This document shows positions 17,049 to 25,821 of a DNA stretch of 64,000 nt, piece by piece (the first letter of the stretch is position 1; each line of letters opens with the position of its first letter). A program made the translations under genes and the position numbers. The notes under the pieces were generated by a model that saw nothing but the letters and a program-made list of their open reading frames with translations, was not told the origin of the DNA and did not search any database. The stretch covers positions 1 through 64,000 of the forward strand of contig NJBH01000009.1 in assembly GCA_005223125.1 (NCBI GenBank). Direction: 5' to 3'. This DNA is from Promethearchaeota archaeon Loki_b32 (GTDB lineage: Archaea > Asgardarchaeota > Lokiarchaeia > Sigyniarchaeales > SOKP01).

Positions 17049-17648
17049 TTGGAAAGAAAATTCTTGAAGAAAATTAGCTATCGTTTACGGATTGGAATCA
17101 TCGGTAAGAAAGAACCATTAAAAGAAATTTTTCTTGAAAACTTAAGAAATTCTGCTATAGAATCTAATCTTTCTGATGATTTTTATGAATTTTTATTAGT
17201 TTTCAAACAAATTCCGATTAAAATTAAGATTTATTTATATGATACTGTTGAAAATTTAATTTATGATTTTGATAATATTCAGAAACTTGATATTATAATT
17301 CTTACTTTAAATTTATCCGAGCCAGATTCACTTAGTTCCATAAATAAACAATTAATAGAAGAATTTAATGAGATATTTTCATTTCAAGGAATATCAGTGC
17401 TAGTCGGTATGAATTTTGAACATATATTTAATAGAACATCTTCAAAGAAATTTAAAATAAGTAGATTTCAATTAGAAAAAATTACAAAAGATTTGAATCT
17501 GATATATTGTTTTGAAATTTTCAATAAAAATAGGGATGTAAATGAGATTTATAATACCCTATTTAATGATTTTATCCTAAGGTTTCAATTTTCGAGTCCA
17601 GAATTGTTTAAAACCGCAAAAGAGTATGGAAAAAGACTTTTGATCTAA
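17049..17648 (+). CDS. Degenerate Ras-superfamily-like GTPase fold
   Basis: 199 residues from TTG 17049. The strand order follows a small GTPase: RIGIIGKKEPLKEIFLENL at the P-loop site, KIKIYLYDTVENL at the switch II/WDTxGQ site, LDIIILTLNLSEPDSLSSIN as the ADAIILVYD-like strand, and ISVLVGMNFEHIF at the VGNKxD site. Every nucleotide contact is lost: no GK[ST], no DxxG and no NKxD. A non-binding pseudo-GTPase scaffold is the likely state. Asgard genomes are rich in small GTPases, which supports descent from one. Confidence 0.6.
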   Translation: MERKFLKKISYRLRIGIIGKKEPLKEIFLENLRNSAIESNLSDDFYEFLLVFKQIPIKIKIYLYDTVENLIYDFDNIQKLDIIILTLNLSEPDSLSSINKQLIEEFNEIFSFQGISVLVGMNFEHIFNRTSSKKFKISRFQLEKITKDLNLIYCFEIFNKNRDVNEIYNTLFNDFILRFQFSSPELFKTAKEYGKRLLI

Positions 17649-17773
17649 TTGAATACTTTTACTTCATTATTTCAAAATAGATAGAAAATCGAAAAGTTAT
17701 AAAAATAATAAGATACAAATTTAAATATAATAAGTAAAATAGCCATATCTATGATGGAGTTGAATTAAGTAAA

Positions 17774-17965
17774 ATGGGAGAATCAAACGGTTTACTAACA
17801 ATTGAGAGAAGTGAAGGTCGTAGAAGGTGTCCAAGTTGTGGAGAAGAGAATAAGAATATGATTCACGAATCTACAGATAAAACAAATATAATTAGTGATT
17901 ATCCCCGTGTTTATGGGAAGAAAAATCGATGTGGGCGCTGTGGACAAGAATGGCGCGAAAAATAG
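17774..17965 (+). CDS. Small zinc-ribbon protein
   Basis: 63 residues. RRRCPSCGEENKN and NRCGRCGQEWREK form a CxxC...CxxC ribbon ending in the CGxxWR that closes TFIIS/RPC11-type ribbons. The acidic RSADE catalytic loop is absent. The core, including the D-YP-x-Y-x-KK run, is closely similar to the C-terminal domain of the protein at 56399-57193, so the two are paralogous modules. A role with RNA polymerase or ribosome complexes is possible but unproven. Confidence 0.82.
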   Translation: MGESNGLLTIERSEGRRRCPSCGEENKNMIHESTDKTNIISDYPRVYGKKNRCGRCGQEWREK

Positions 17966-18144
17966 TTAAAAATTTCTTTTATTTTTTACTTTTTGTAATA
18001 ATTTCCAAGTTTCTTTTTCAATAATACGTTCTATTATTACTAAAAACAATTTTAATTCATAATATTATAAATGACAAAAAATTAGATTATATTAATATTA
18101 GACAAATAACTTCAAGTTTTTAATAGAAGGGGAATTTAAATATT

Positions 18145-18837
18145 ATGGATTTTGCCAGAATCGTTCAAATTTACTTTGTACAAGGCGGAGTTACCTTATT
18201 TTATCTATATATGGCATATATTGTTCTTAAAAGGGGGAGAAAGCCCCTTCATATTTACCTAAGTAGTTTCTATTTATCAACTACCATTGGGGGTATTATA
18301 AATATGATCTAAGCGATAATATTTGATCCTACAATTGTTTTTATAATGCATTTCTTGACTTATTATCTCTTTTGTTTTTCAATGGTTTTTCTTCTGATCT
18401 TTGTGTTAATTCTTGTAAAACCTGCTAAAAAAATCAAGTTTAAATTACAACTAGCAATTATGATTATTTTTGGAGTATTAATTTTTGGTCTTTTATTATT
18501 TCCTAGTGGAATAGTTATAAATGAGACAACAAATTGGAAACCGGATTGGAGTTGGAGTTTTTTTATATATTCTATTGTAGTTTGTACAAGTATTGTGATT
18601 TTACCAACTCTCTATTACTCGATAAGGATTTATATAAAATTCGAGAATGAGTTTTTAAAAAAAAAGTGGAAATATTTTTTGATTGGAATTTGTGCTTACT
18701 TTTTTATCTATTATGGGACTTCATTTTCCAACACATTAAATGATGATACCTTTAGGTTCATTTGGTCGCTTATATCGTTACCAACTCTTATATCATTATA
18801 TTTGATATATCATGGCGTAGGACGTCAACTCGAATAA
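18145..18837 (+). pseudogene. Broken paralog of the downstream 7TM protein
   Basis: ATG 18145 opens a frame starting MDFARIVQIYFVQGGVTLFY that aligns with the intact gene at 18988 (VYVAQGFICFFFIFLAYKIL). TAA at 18310-18312 interrupts it after STTIGGIINMI, where the paralog reads AAIGLLMNFIY. The same frame then continues to 18837 and ends HGVGRQLE against TGVGRQLEK. About six residues are also missing after the stop. Either the gene is inactivated, or a short N-terminal piece and the 163-residue piece from ATG 18346 are made separately. Confidence 0.78.
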
Positions 18838-18987
18838 ATTCCTTTACTTAATTTTTTTGTAAATGCAAATAGAATAAGTAGTATTTTTCTATTAGGAAAA
18901 AAGCAACAATAATAAATATGGAATGATAAATTGTTACATTAACTAAATATATTTTAAAATAAAAATAGCGTTTGACGTGTTTTTACT

Positions 18988-19740
18988 ATGAGTCTATATC
19001 AAATGTCATTAACTAGAGCACTAACTGTGTATGTAGCTCAAGGATTTATTTGCTTCTTTTTTATATTTTTAGCATATAAAATCCTTAAAAGAGACAGAAA
19101 ACGATTAAACTTAATCTTTTCAGGATTCTATTTATCCGCTGCCATTGGATTATTGATGAATTTCATATATGCTCCACTCGATCCGCTGGAATTTGAACCT
19201 GCTATTTTATTTCTAAATTTTATAACGAATTTTGGGATTTTTTATTCATCAATATTTCTCGTAGTTTTTGACTTAATATTATTAAAATCAGAAAAAGTTA
19301 TTTCTCCCATTAAACAGTTAGTAATTCTTATAGTCTATGGTATCGCCATGTTTTGCATGATCTTTTTCGTCTATGTTGAAGGTATAGCATTTGACGGATC
19401 TTCTCGATTGGGTGTAGAGCTTGATCTCGACAGTTGGAGTCCAATTTGGAATCTTCCATTCTTCCTGTATTTACTAATTATAGAATCAATCCCAACCGGC
19501 TTTTTCTTCTACTTTTCCTTCCAAATATATAAAAAATTTGAAGATGAACAATTAAGAAAGAAGTGGAAATTTTTTATATTTGGAGCGACTGCTTTAATAA
19601 TCTTTATGTATGGAATTTTTGTATCGAACTTTTTGAATGATCCAACATTTAGGTTAGTAATGGGCGCAATAGGTTTGATTTTAGCGATTGCTGGTGGATA
19701 TTTAATGTATACTGGCGTAGGTCGCCAATTAGAGAAATAA
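18988..19740 (+). CDS. Seven-helix hypothetical membrane protein
   Basis: 250 residues with about seven membrane helices and a conserved cytoplasmic loop IYKKFEDEQLRKKWKFFIFG between helices 5 and 6. It ends in a helix leading to TGVGRQLEK. No retinal lysine or GPCR motif is recognisable. It resembles the histidine-kinase 7TM-type sensor modules in layout only. The adjacent broken paralog shows that this gene has been locally duplicated. Confidence 0.75.
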   Translation: MSLYQMSLTRALTVYVAQGFICFFFIFLAYKILKRDRKRLNLIFSGFYLSAAIGLLMNFIYAPLDPLEFEPAILFLNFITNFGIFYSSIFLVVFDLILLKSEKVISPIKQLVILIVYGIAMFCMIFFVYVEGIAFDGSSRLGVELDLDSWSPIWNLPFFLYLLIIESIPTGFFFYFSFQIYKKFEDEQLRKKWKFFIFGATALIIFMYGIFVSNFLNDPTFRLVMGAIGLILAIAGGYLMYTGVGRQLEK

Positions 19741-19895
19741 ACTTTTTTTTTTATTTTTATTTACAGTTAATCATCTCAAATTTTATTTTGTCTAATTAAC
19801 ATTATTTATATATAATTAGATTCAATTTAACTTTAAAACTAGAATTTTCCTAAACAATAATTTTCCTCCATAAATCTTTAAATTGTGCTTTATTT

Positions 19896-20243
19896 ATGAT
19901 TGAAGAATTAATACGGGTAAGAGGTATTGGCCCCACCGCAGCAGAGAGATTGATGAATGCGGGAGTTAAATCTGTTGAGGAAATTGCTCATTCTAAACCT
20001 GAGGAATTAGCATGGATTAAAGGGATTGGTATAGTTTCAGCAAACAGTATTATTCAAAATGCTAATGAATTGCTAAATTTAGAAAAAGGAATTCAGAATG
20101 TATTAAATTCAATTAAAGAAAATTTTGCGAAAAGTTGCCCTAAATGTGGAGGAGATATGAACGAACGATTAATTATTCTAGGTCCCGAAAGGAGATTAAG
20201 AGCAAACCAGTGCATGTTATGTAAGTTTTATATGCCTATGTAA
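19896..20243 (+). CDS. Helix-hairpin-helix protein with C-terminal zinc site
   Basis: 115 residues. Two HhH units, IRVRGIGPTAAERLMNAGV (about 5-23) and LAWIKGIGIVSANSIIQNA (about 38-56), resemble the DNA-binding tandem of RadA N-termini and helicase tails. After a short helix the chain ends in CPKCGGDMNE...NQCMLCKFY, a four-Cys zinc site. A nonspecific DNA- or RNA-binding accessory factor is likely. It is a monocistronic gene. Confidence 0.85.
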   Translation: MIEELIRVRGIGPTAAERLMNAGVKSVEEIAHSKPEELAWIKGIGIVSANSIIQNANELLNLEKGIQNVLNSIKENFAKSCPKCGGDMNERLIILGPERRLRANQCMLCKFYMPM

Positions 20244-20303
20244 TAGATTTAACAAGAGATTATGTAAAGTAAAAATTACCATACGCTAATATTTTTTTAA
20301 ATA

Positions 20304-21278
20304 TTACACTCTCATCCAAAAAGTAAAAAGAAATATATATGACATAAAATAAAGCGAAATGAAAAAAATTCCTGCTTTTTTATCTACTTTTTTTCTTACT
20401 GCAATTGTTATAAAAACAATTAAACTTGCTATTAACGTGTATAAAACTGTGGGTACAGCAAGTGCTGCTGTTACCAAATTAGGGTTTTGATTAAATACGA
20501 CTTGCCCAATCCCAATAGAGAGTGTTGAATCCACGATACATGAACCTACAATATCTCCTATAGCGATTTGGTGGTGTCCTAATTTTAAGGCATTGATATC
20601 GACAGCCAATTCCGGGAGAGAAGTGCCCACCGCAACAATAAAGAAACTTATTATATATTCATGAATGTTTAAAACACTTGAAAGAATAATAACAGATTCG
20701 ACGATCATATAAGCTGCTAAGGCTACACCACCAAATCCTAATGCAGCTATTAAGATGTGAAACTTTTTACTTTTAGGTGCTTTTATTTTTTCAATCATTT
20801 CTACTCTTTGCAGTATACTATCCTTATTAGCGTTATATATTAACCAGATATAAAATCCTAAGCTTCCAACTAATAAAATTCCGTTGAATCTAGTGATATA
20901 TGCTTTCTCAACAATAGTAAAGATTAATGTTAATGATAAAATTTCGCAAGCACCTAAAACAATTATGTCCCTTCGATGAATATAAAACATTCCAGCAACT
21001 AATGGTAATATTCCAAACACTAAGGTAAGTTGTGTTAAATCTGAACCCACAGAATCACCAACATCAATATCACTATGCCCTAATGCACAAGACATAAGAG
21101 AATTAAAAATCTCTGAAATATCTGTACCTATAGAGACCAAAGTTATTCCAATTATTAAAGGTGAAACTCCGAGCGCAGCAGCAAGTATAGCAGAATGCTT
21201 TACGGCCTTCATGCTAGAGTAAATAATAAGAGCTATTCCACCAATAAGTGTTAATATTGCCAATAATAGTTGAATCAT
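20304..21278 (-). CDS. Sodium/calcium exchanger (CaCA) family protein
   Basis: 324 residues with ten helices in two inverted repeats. The alpha-1 motif is ITLVSIGTDISEIFNSLMSC with GDSVGSDLTQLTLVFG. The alpha-2 motif is VAVGTSLPELAVDINA with IAIGDIVGSCIVDSTLSIG. These are the ion-binding repeats of the YrbG/MaX1 group. Alpha-1 has GTDISE where most have GTSLPE. It would exchange Ca2+ (or a related cation) against Na+ or H+ across the membrane. Confidence 0.9.
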   Translation of the reverse strand: MIQLLLAILTLIGGIALIIYSSMKAVKHSAILAAALGVSPLIIGITLVSIGTDISEIFNSLMSCALGHSDIDVGDSVGSDLTQLTLVFGILPLVAGMFYIHRRDIIVLGACEILSLTLIFTIVEKAYITRFNGILLVGSLGFYIWLIYNANKDSILQRVEMIEKIKAPKSKKFHILIAALGFGGVALAAYMIVESVIILSSVLNIHEYIISFFIVAVGTSLPELAVDINALKLGHHQIAIGDIVGSCIVDSTLSIGIGQVVFNQNPNLVTAALAVPTVLYTLIASLIVFITIAVRKKVDKKAGIFFISLYFMSYIFLFTFWMRV

Positions 21279-21536
21279 TTTTTAACTATATTTCTTTAGT
21301 TTTTGATTTATCTTTTCTTATTTGAGAGTTAACGAGAAAATAAGGTAAACAATGGTTTCAAAACTACATTCTTGGATATGTTATTAATTTATCGTAAATA
21401 ATATGCGATAAACTCTTCTTTCAGTTCTAATAGATATTAGCCCCTATTTAAAATTATCCATTTTTTATCCAATAACATCCATAGAGAATCCAAAAAAGAG
21501 TAAACTTATTATATAAAAAGATTCAAAAAATAACTA

Positions 21537-21692
21537 ATGGATAATGAAAAACATGAATTTCACATATCAATAGAGAAAGAAGTCTTTGATAAATTAGAAT
21601 CTATCAAAGATTATCACGGAATAAAAAATGTTACTGAAATTATCAGATTTTTAATAACAAAGGAACATAGAGAAATAAAGAAATCTGAATAA
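21537..21692 (+). CDS. Ribbon-helix-helix (CopG-like) protein
   Basis: A 51-residue gene, MDNEKHEFHISIEKEVFDKL then helix 2 NVTEIIRFLITKEHREIKK. The pattern of one beta strand (EFHISIE), helix A, a turn at HGIKN and helix B with a hydrophobic repeat is that of RHH regulators. It overlaps no other gene and points toward the sirtuin gene's 3' end. It is probably a DNA-binding dimer. No toxin partner is seen next to it. Confidence 0.75.
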   Translation: MDNEKHEFHISIEKEVFDKLESIKDYHGIKNVTEIIRFLITKEHREIKKSE

Positions 21693-21725
21693 ATTCAAAG
21701 ATTTATTATAAACTCTAAATTTATA

Positions 21726-22481
21726 TTAAGATTTTACTATTTTAAGCAACTCCGTAAATATTTCACCAGCACTACCCTTTAGAAAAACATCAGCTAAATC
21801 ATCCATAACTGTATTTTCTCGATTTATAAAAATAAGCTTAGCTCCATACTGTTTCGCTATTGATGGCATAAAATTTGCTGGTGAAACTAATAAAGAACTT
21901 CCAACAACAATTAAACAATCTGCATTAGTACACTCATTCATCGCACCTTCTAAAACACCATGAGGGAGGGGTTCACCAAATAATACTACTTTTGGTTTTA
22001 TATATCCTGAACATTCACATACAGGATATTTTACATCTTTAGTATCAATTTCTTCATAGTTAAATTCTTTATTGCATTTAATGCAATGAAGTTTCCCATA
22101 CTCTCCATGTAGCTGATAAATTCTAGCACCATTTATGCCACTTCCAGCTTTTTGATGTAACATATCAATATTTTGCGTAATCACAGCTTTTACTTTACCC
22201 ATTTTCTCTAATTCAGCGATAGCTAAATGTGCTTGATTAGGCGCAGCTGTACTTACTAAATCTTCTAAGCATCTGTGCATTTTCCAGAATTTACTAGGAT
22301 CCTGTAAAAAATACTGATAACTAGCATAAATTCCTGGATCATACCGCCCCCAAAGACCTCCAGGACTGCGGAAATCATCAATTCCAGATTCCGTTGAAAT
22401 ACCAGCTCCAGAGAATACTACAATATAATTAGAGTTTTTAATTAAGAGAGCTGCATCAAATATCTTTTCTTGATCAATCAT
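21726..22481 (-). CDS. Sir2-family NAD-dependent protein deacylase
   Basis: 251 residues with all sirtuin signatures: FSGAGISTESGIDDFRSPGG (about 23-42), TQNIDMLHQKAGS, LHGEYGKLHCIKC with the four zinc cysteines (C-x2-C...C-x-C), VVLFGEPLP, VVGSSLLVSPAN and FINREN. The chain is complete. In archaea Sir2 proteins remove acyl groups from Alba and other proteins, and an Alba gene lies at 54621 in this window. Which acyl group it removes is not decided by sequence. Confidence 0.95.
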   Translation of the reverse strand: MIDQEKIFDAALLIKNSNYIVVFSGAGISTESGIDDFRSPGGLWGRYDPGIYASYQYFLQDPSKFWKMHRCLEDLVSTAAPNQAHLAIAELEKMGKVKAVITQNIDMLHQKAGSGINGARIYQLHGEYGKLHCIKCNKEFNYEEIDTKDVKYPVCECSGYIKPKVVLFGEPLPHGVLEGAMNECTNADCLIVVGSSLLVSPANFMPSIAKQYGAKLIFINRENTVMDDLADVFLKGSAGEIFTELLKIVKS

Positions 22482-22517
22482 AATGATAAAACAAAACTCT
22501 TAAAGAAATTATTTATA

Positions 22518-23186
22518 TTAAAAATTATAAAATTTACCCTTGTCCTTAAGTTGATAAAATCCAAATCTCTCTCTTCGTCTTCCTTTCATAGCTTCCGTCT
22601 GCCATTTCATATCTTTTGTATAGAATTGAGATTTATGTTTCTTTAATGCTTCATAAACTTTAAACCTTAAATCTCCTATTTTAATTTTTACGAGATTTTG
22701 CCCTTGAGCTTGCAATGGATTTTTTAGAGCATAAACATAAAATTTAAGATCCTCCATATTAAGTTCTTCTGCTACTTGAATCACAATATCATAAGTAGCC
22801 TGATGATCCTTGTGTTCGTTATTATTGCTTGGAATTACAAAGATATCCGCGTTTCTGACAATATTCTTAATTTTTTTCACAGCTTCGTCAATATGATTAA
22901 TTAACTCTTGATCATAAAATTTCAAAAAATGTCTTTTTTCTTTTTTTACACCTAAGAATTCACCTGCAATTTCTGCTTCAGTTAATCTAATTTTCGCTAA
23001 TTCCTCCTCTGAAATTCTTGATTCTTCACAATCGTCAAGAGTATTCTCTTCTCTTGATTTTCGATATCCTGCTCTACCGTCTGTCAACCAAATAATCTGA
23101 ACATCATGTCCTGTTTCAACCCATTTGATAATTGAACCCCCGGCACCATAACTTTCATCATCAGGATGAGGAGCAAAAACTATAAT
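22518..23186 (-). CDS. PIG-L (LmbE-like) deacetylase
   Basis: About 222 residues. The zinc motif APHPDDESYGAGGSI sits at the N-terminus upstream of the first usable TTG (23087), and NNEHKDHQATYDIVI gives the HxxH end of the active site. The open frame begins at a TGA (23199-23201) and contains no ATG, GTG or TTG before the motif. ATT at 23186 (IIVFAPHPDDE), or CTT nine bases earlier, must serve; GGTGA lies at 23199-23203. Such enzymes deacetylate N-acetylglucosamine-containing lipids or cofactors. The substrate is unknown. Confidence 0.82.
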   Translation of the reverse strand: MIVFAPHPDDESYGAGGSIIKWVETGHDVQIIWLTDGRAGYRKSREENTLDDCEESRISEEELAKIRLTEAEIAGEFLGVKKEKRHFLKFYDQELINHIDEAVKKIKNIVRNADIFVIPSNNNEHKDHQATYDIVIQVAEELNMEDLKFYVYALKNPLQAQGQNLVKIKIGDLRFKVYEALKKHKSQFYTKDMKWQTEAMKGRRRERFGFYQLKDKGKFYNF

Positions 23187-23629
23187 TTTGAAAAGTGTTC
23201 ACCAATTTGATAGAAGTAGTATTTCTATATTTAGCATATCTAAATAATTATTTATTGCATTAAAATTAGATGATTATCTTTTTAAAAGCTTAAATTATGG
23301 TTTTATATCCTTAAGATCCTCCTAAATCTATATTTTTAAGTATACAAACCGTGTAGATTTAACTTATTGTAATATAGTTGGCAAATAGCTGGGTTTGGAG
23401 TGTATATTTACTCAGCAATTATTCCAGTTATGTTATTACTTAATAAAACAAACAATTTTAGAAATAAAATAATATTACACCGGACGAAGTAGCACCTAAT
23501 AAAGATAAATTAATAGAACTGGGGCTTTAAATTAAAATTTGGAATAATTTTTCAAATTTTTTTCTTTTCCTTAATTTGGAATAAAAAAATATGTAATAGA
23601 TGAAAAACTTTCATTAATCGTAAAAATGA
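23187..23629. other. Intergenic region with coding-like debris
   Basis: 440 bp between divergent genes. On the plus strand around 23380-23520, short frames look like the end of a membrane protein: WQIAGFGVYIYSAIIPVMLL, then in another frame PDEVAPNKDKLIELGL and a stop at 23530. The frame break suggests a decayed gene of unknown family. The rest must hold promoters for both neighbours. Confidence 0.35.
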
Positions 23630-23638
23630 GTGGTTTAT

Positions 23639-24274
23639 ATGGATGTTATGAAAAAATTACAAGAATTAAGATTAATCCCTGTTGTTACAATAGAAAATTC
23701 AGAGAATGCTATTCCTCTTGGTCAAGCCCTTATTGAAGCTGGACTTCCAATTATTGAAATAACTTTCCGGACTCTAGCTGCCGAGCAGTCAATTTCTGTA
23801 TTATCGAAGAATATGTCACATATCTTTGTTGGGGCTGGAACTGTTCTTACAATTGAACAAATAAAAAAGGCAGTAAATGCTGGAGCTCAATTCATAGTTA
23901 CTCCCGGTTTTAATCCAAAAATTATTGACTATTGCTTAAGTAATAAAATTCCGATAATTCCAGGTGTTAATACTCCTACTATGGTGGAGTGGGCTCTTGA
24001 TAGAGGATTAAAAGTCGTGAAATTCTTCCCCGCTAATCTTTCTGGAGGAACTAAGATGCTTGAAAGTTTGGCAGGACCCTATCCAGAAATGAAATTTGTG
24101 CCTACTGGCGGAATAAATAACGAATCATTAGTTGATTATTTAAAATTAAGTAATGTTCTTGCATGTGGTGGAAGTTGGATAGTAAAAAAAGATTTAATTT
24201 CTACTGGACAATTTGAGGAGATTAAAAATTTGACCAAAACGGCAATTTCATTAATTAATTCAGAAATTATATAA
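23639..24274 (+). CDS. eda: KDPG/KHG aldolase
   Basis: 211 residues, a class I aldolase TIM barrel. EITFRT holds the catalytic Glu. GAGTVLT, TPGFNP, PGVNTPTM and VKFFPAN, with the Schiff-base Lys in the last at about 127, match the Eda family, as does the TGGIN phosphate site. It cleaves 2-keto-3-deoxy-6-phosphogluconate or 4-hydroxy-2-oxoglutarate to pyruvate. ATG 23639 is preferred to GTG 23630, as GAGTGG lies just before it. No dehydratase or KDG kinase is adjacent; an FGGY kinase lies 3.3 kb away. Confidence 0.92.
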   Translation: MDVMKKLQELRLIPVVTIENSENAIPLGQALIEAGLPIIEITFRTLAAEQSISVLSKNMSHIFVGAGTVLTIEQIKKAVNAGAQFIVTPGFNPKIIDYCLSNKIPIIPGVNTPTMVEWALDRGLKVVKFFPANLSGGTKMLESLAGPYPEMKFVPTGGINNESLVDYLKLSNVLACGGSWIVKKDLISTGQFEEIKNLTKTAISLINSEII

Positions 24275-24276
24275 GG

Positions 24277-24456
24277 TTACCATCGATAATAAATATCCTC
24301 AGCATGTAGATCCCATTCTTTAATTCTTGACCATACCTTTCTAATATTTTCTTTATTATATTTTAATATTGGTTTTCTTGCCCAACCTTATTGTAGAAGG
24401 GAGCCATTTTTATTAAATACATTTGATGGTTCAATAATTTCGTTTTGCATTCCCAT
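24277..24456 (-). pseudogene. DUF2804 gene remnant
   Basis: The minus strand reads MGMQNEIIEPSNVFNKNGSL then LQ, a stop at 24388-24390, then GWARKPILKYNKENIRKVWS and RIKEWDLHAED. These are the opening lines of DUF2804 proteins (a LL...GW/YAR...YNR...RIKEWD pattern). Only 60 codons of a normally 330-residue gene remain, with an in-frame TAA. Confidence 0.75.
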
Positions 24457-24555
24457 ACTTTATTTAGTTTTATCCACTTTTTAAAAGATAATTTTAAAAA
24501 AGATTTGAAATAAGATAAAATATTTGGGAATTATAAAAAATTAAATGTGAATTTA

Positions 24556-25818
24556 ATGTCTTTAGAATTTGAAAAGAATTTGGAAAAATTTGCTGAAGTT
24601 ATAGTAAAAATCGGTCTGAATGTACAACCTGGACAACGTTTATTGATCGGAGGGCCCACTACATACTCCTTTGGAGCACCAATTGAATTAGCTCCTTTAG
24701 TTCGGTTAATTACAAAAAAGGCTTATCAGATTGGAGCTAGATTGGTTGAGGTAATGTGGGATGATAATCAATTGAGGTTAATTCGATTTCAACACGCTCC
24801 TCGAGATTCATTTGAAGAATATCCTACATGGCGAACCGATTGTCAATATAAATTTGGTAAAGTAGGAGATTCTGTGCTTCTTTTTGCTGCCTGGAATCCT
24901 GATTTACTCAAGGGACATGATACGGAATTGATGTCAACTGCACGTAATATGTATCTTAAACATCGAAAAACTTTCGGTGATTTAATTTCTCGAAGTGCAG
25001 TGAATTGGTCAGGAATAACAGCTCCAGTTGATGGTTGGGCAGAAAAAGTATTTCCTGATGTTGCTCCAGAGGATCAAAAAGCCAAATTTTGGGATATAAT
25101 TTTTGAAATATGTCGGGTGAAAAATGAAGATCCTATTACTGCCTGGGAGGATCATATCAAACAACTCGCAGCTAGGAGTAAATATTTGAATAAAAAGCGG
25201 TATGATTCATTAAAATTGGTTGCTCCTGGAACAGATCTCATAGTTGGGTTACCCAAAGGTCATATTTGGGGAAGTGCTCGATTTAGAACTCAAAGTGGTA
25301 TTGATTTTGTAGGTAATATACCCACCGAGGAGGTTTTTACAACAACAAATAAGGATAAAACCGAAGGTGTTGTGACTGCTACAAAACCTCTCCCCAGTGA
25401 TGTTATGATTAAAGATTTTAGTTTAACTTTTTCCAAGGGACAGGTTGTAGAAGCCACTGCGAGAAAAGGAGATGAATATTTACATAAAATTCTTGAAAGA
25501 GATGAAGGTGCTAGACGGTTAGGTGAGATTGCTCTTGTTCCTCACAGTTCGCCCATCTCAAAGTCAGGATTGCTTTTTTATAATGTTCTAATTGATGAAA
25601 ATGCTTCATCGCATATTGCTATAGGTCGAGGTTTTAAATTTGCTTTGAAAAACGGTGGAAATATGTCTGATGAGGAATTTTCTGCAGTTGGTGGTAATAT
25701 TAGTAAGACACACATTGATTTTATGATTGGATCAGACAAAATGGATGTTGACGGAATTACAGAAGATGGGAAAACAGAACCTATAATGAGAAAAGGAGAA
25801 TGGGCTTTTAATGTTTAA
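24556..25818 (+). CDS. M29-family metallo-aminopeptidase
   Basis: About 420 residues. The family N-terminus is LEKFAEVIVKIGLNVQPGQR. The C-terminal catalytic block has NIPTEEVFTT with the Glu ligand, GKVVEATARKGDEY-like FSKGQVVEATARKGDEY, RRLGEIALVPHSSPIS, LIDENASSHIAIGRGF and THIDFMIGSDKMDVDG, which together give the Glu, His and Asp metal ligands of AmpS/PepS enzymes. It releases N-terminal residues from peptides in the cytosol. ATG 24556 is chosen over the weaker GTG at 24547. Confidence 0.93.
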   Translation: MSLEFEKNLEKFAEVIVKIGLNVQPGQRLLIGGPTTYSFGAPIELAPLVRLITKKAYQIGARLVEVMWDDNQLRLIRFQHAPRDSFEEYPTWRTDCQYKFGKVGDSVLLFAAWNPDLLKGHDTELMSTARNMYLKHRKTFGDLISRSAVNWSGITAPVDGWAEKVFPDVAPEDQKAKFWDIIFEICRVKNEDPITAWEDHIKQLAARSKYLNKKRYDSLKLVAPGTDLIVGLPKGHIWGSARFRTQSGIDFVGNIPTEEVFTTTNKDKTEGVVTATKPLPSDVMIKDFSLTFSKGQVVEATARKGDEYLHKILERDEGARRLGEIALVPHSSPISKSGLLFYNVLIDENASSHIAIGRGFKFALKNGGNMSDEEFSAVGGNISKTHIDFMIGSDKMDVDGITEDGKTEPIMRKGEWAFNV

Positions 25819-25821
25819 AGT

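Noticed and set aside
18145-18837. Recoding of TAA as an amino acid in the 7TM copy
   Set aside because: TAA, TAG and TGA all act as ordinary stops elsewhere in the window, and the copy also has a deletion, so decay is simpler.
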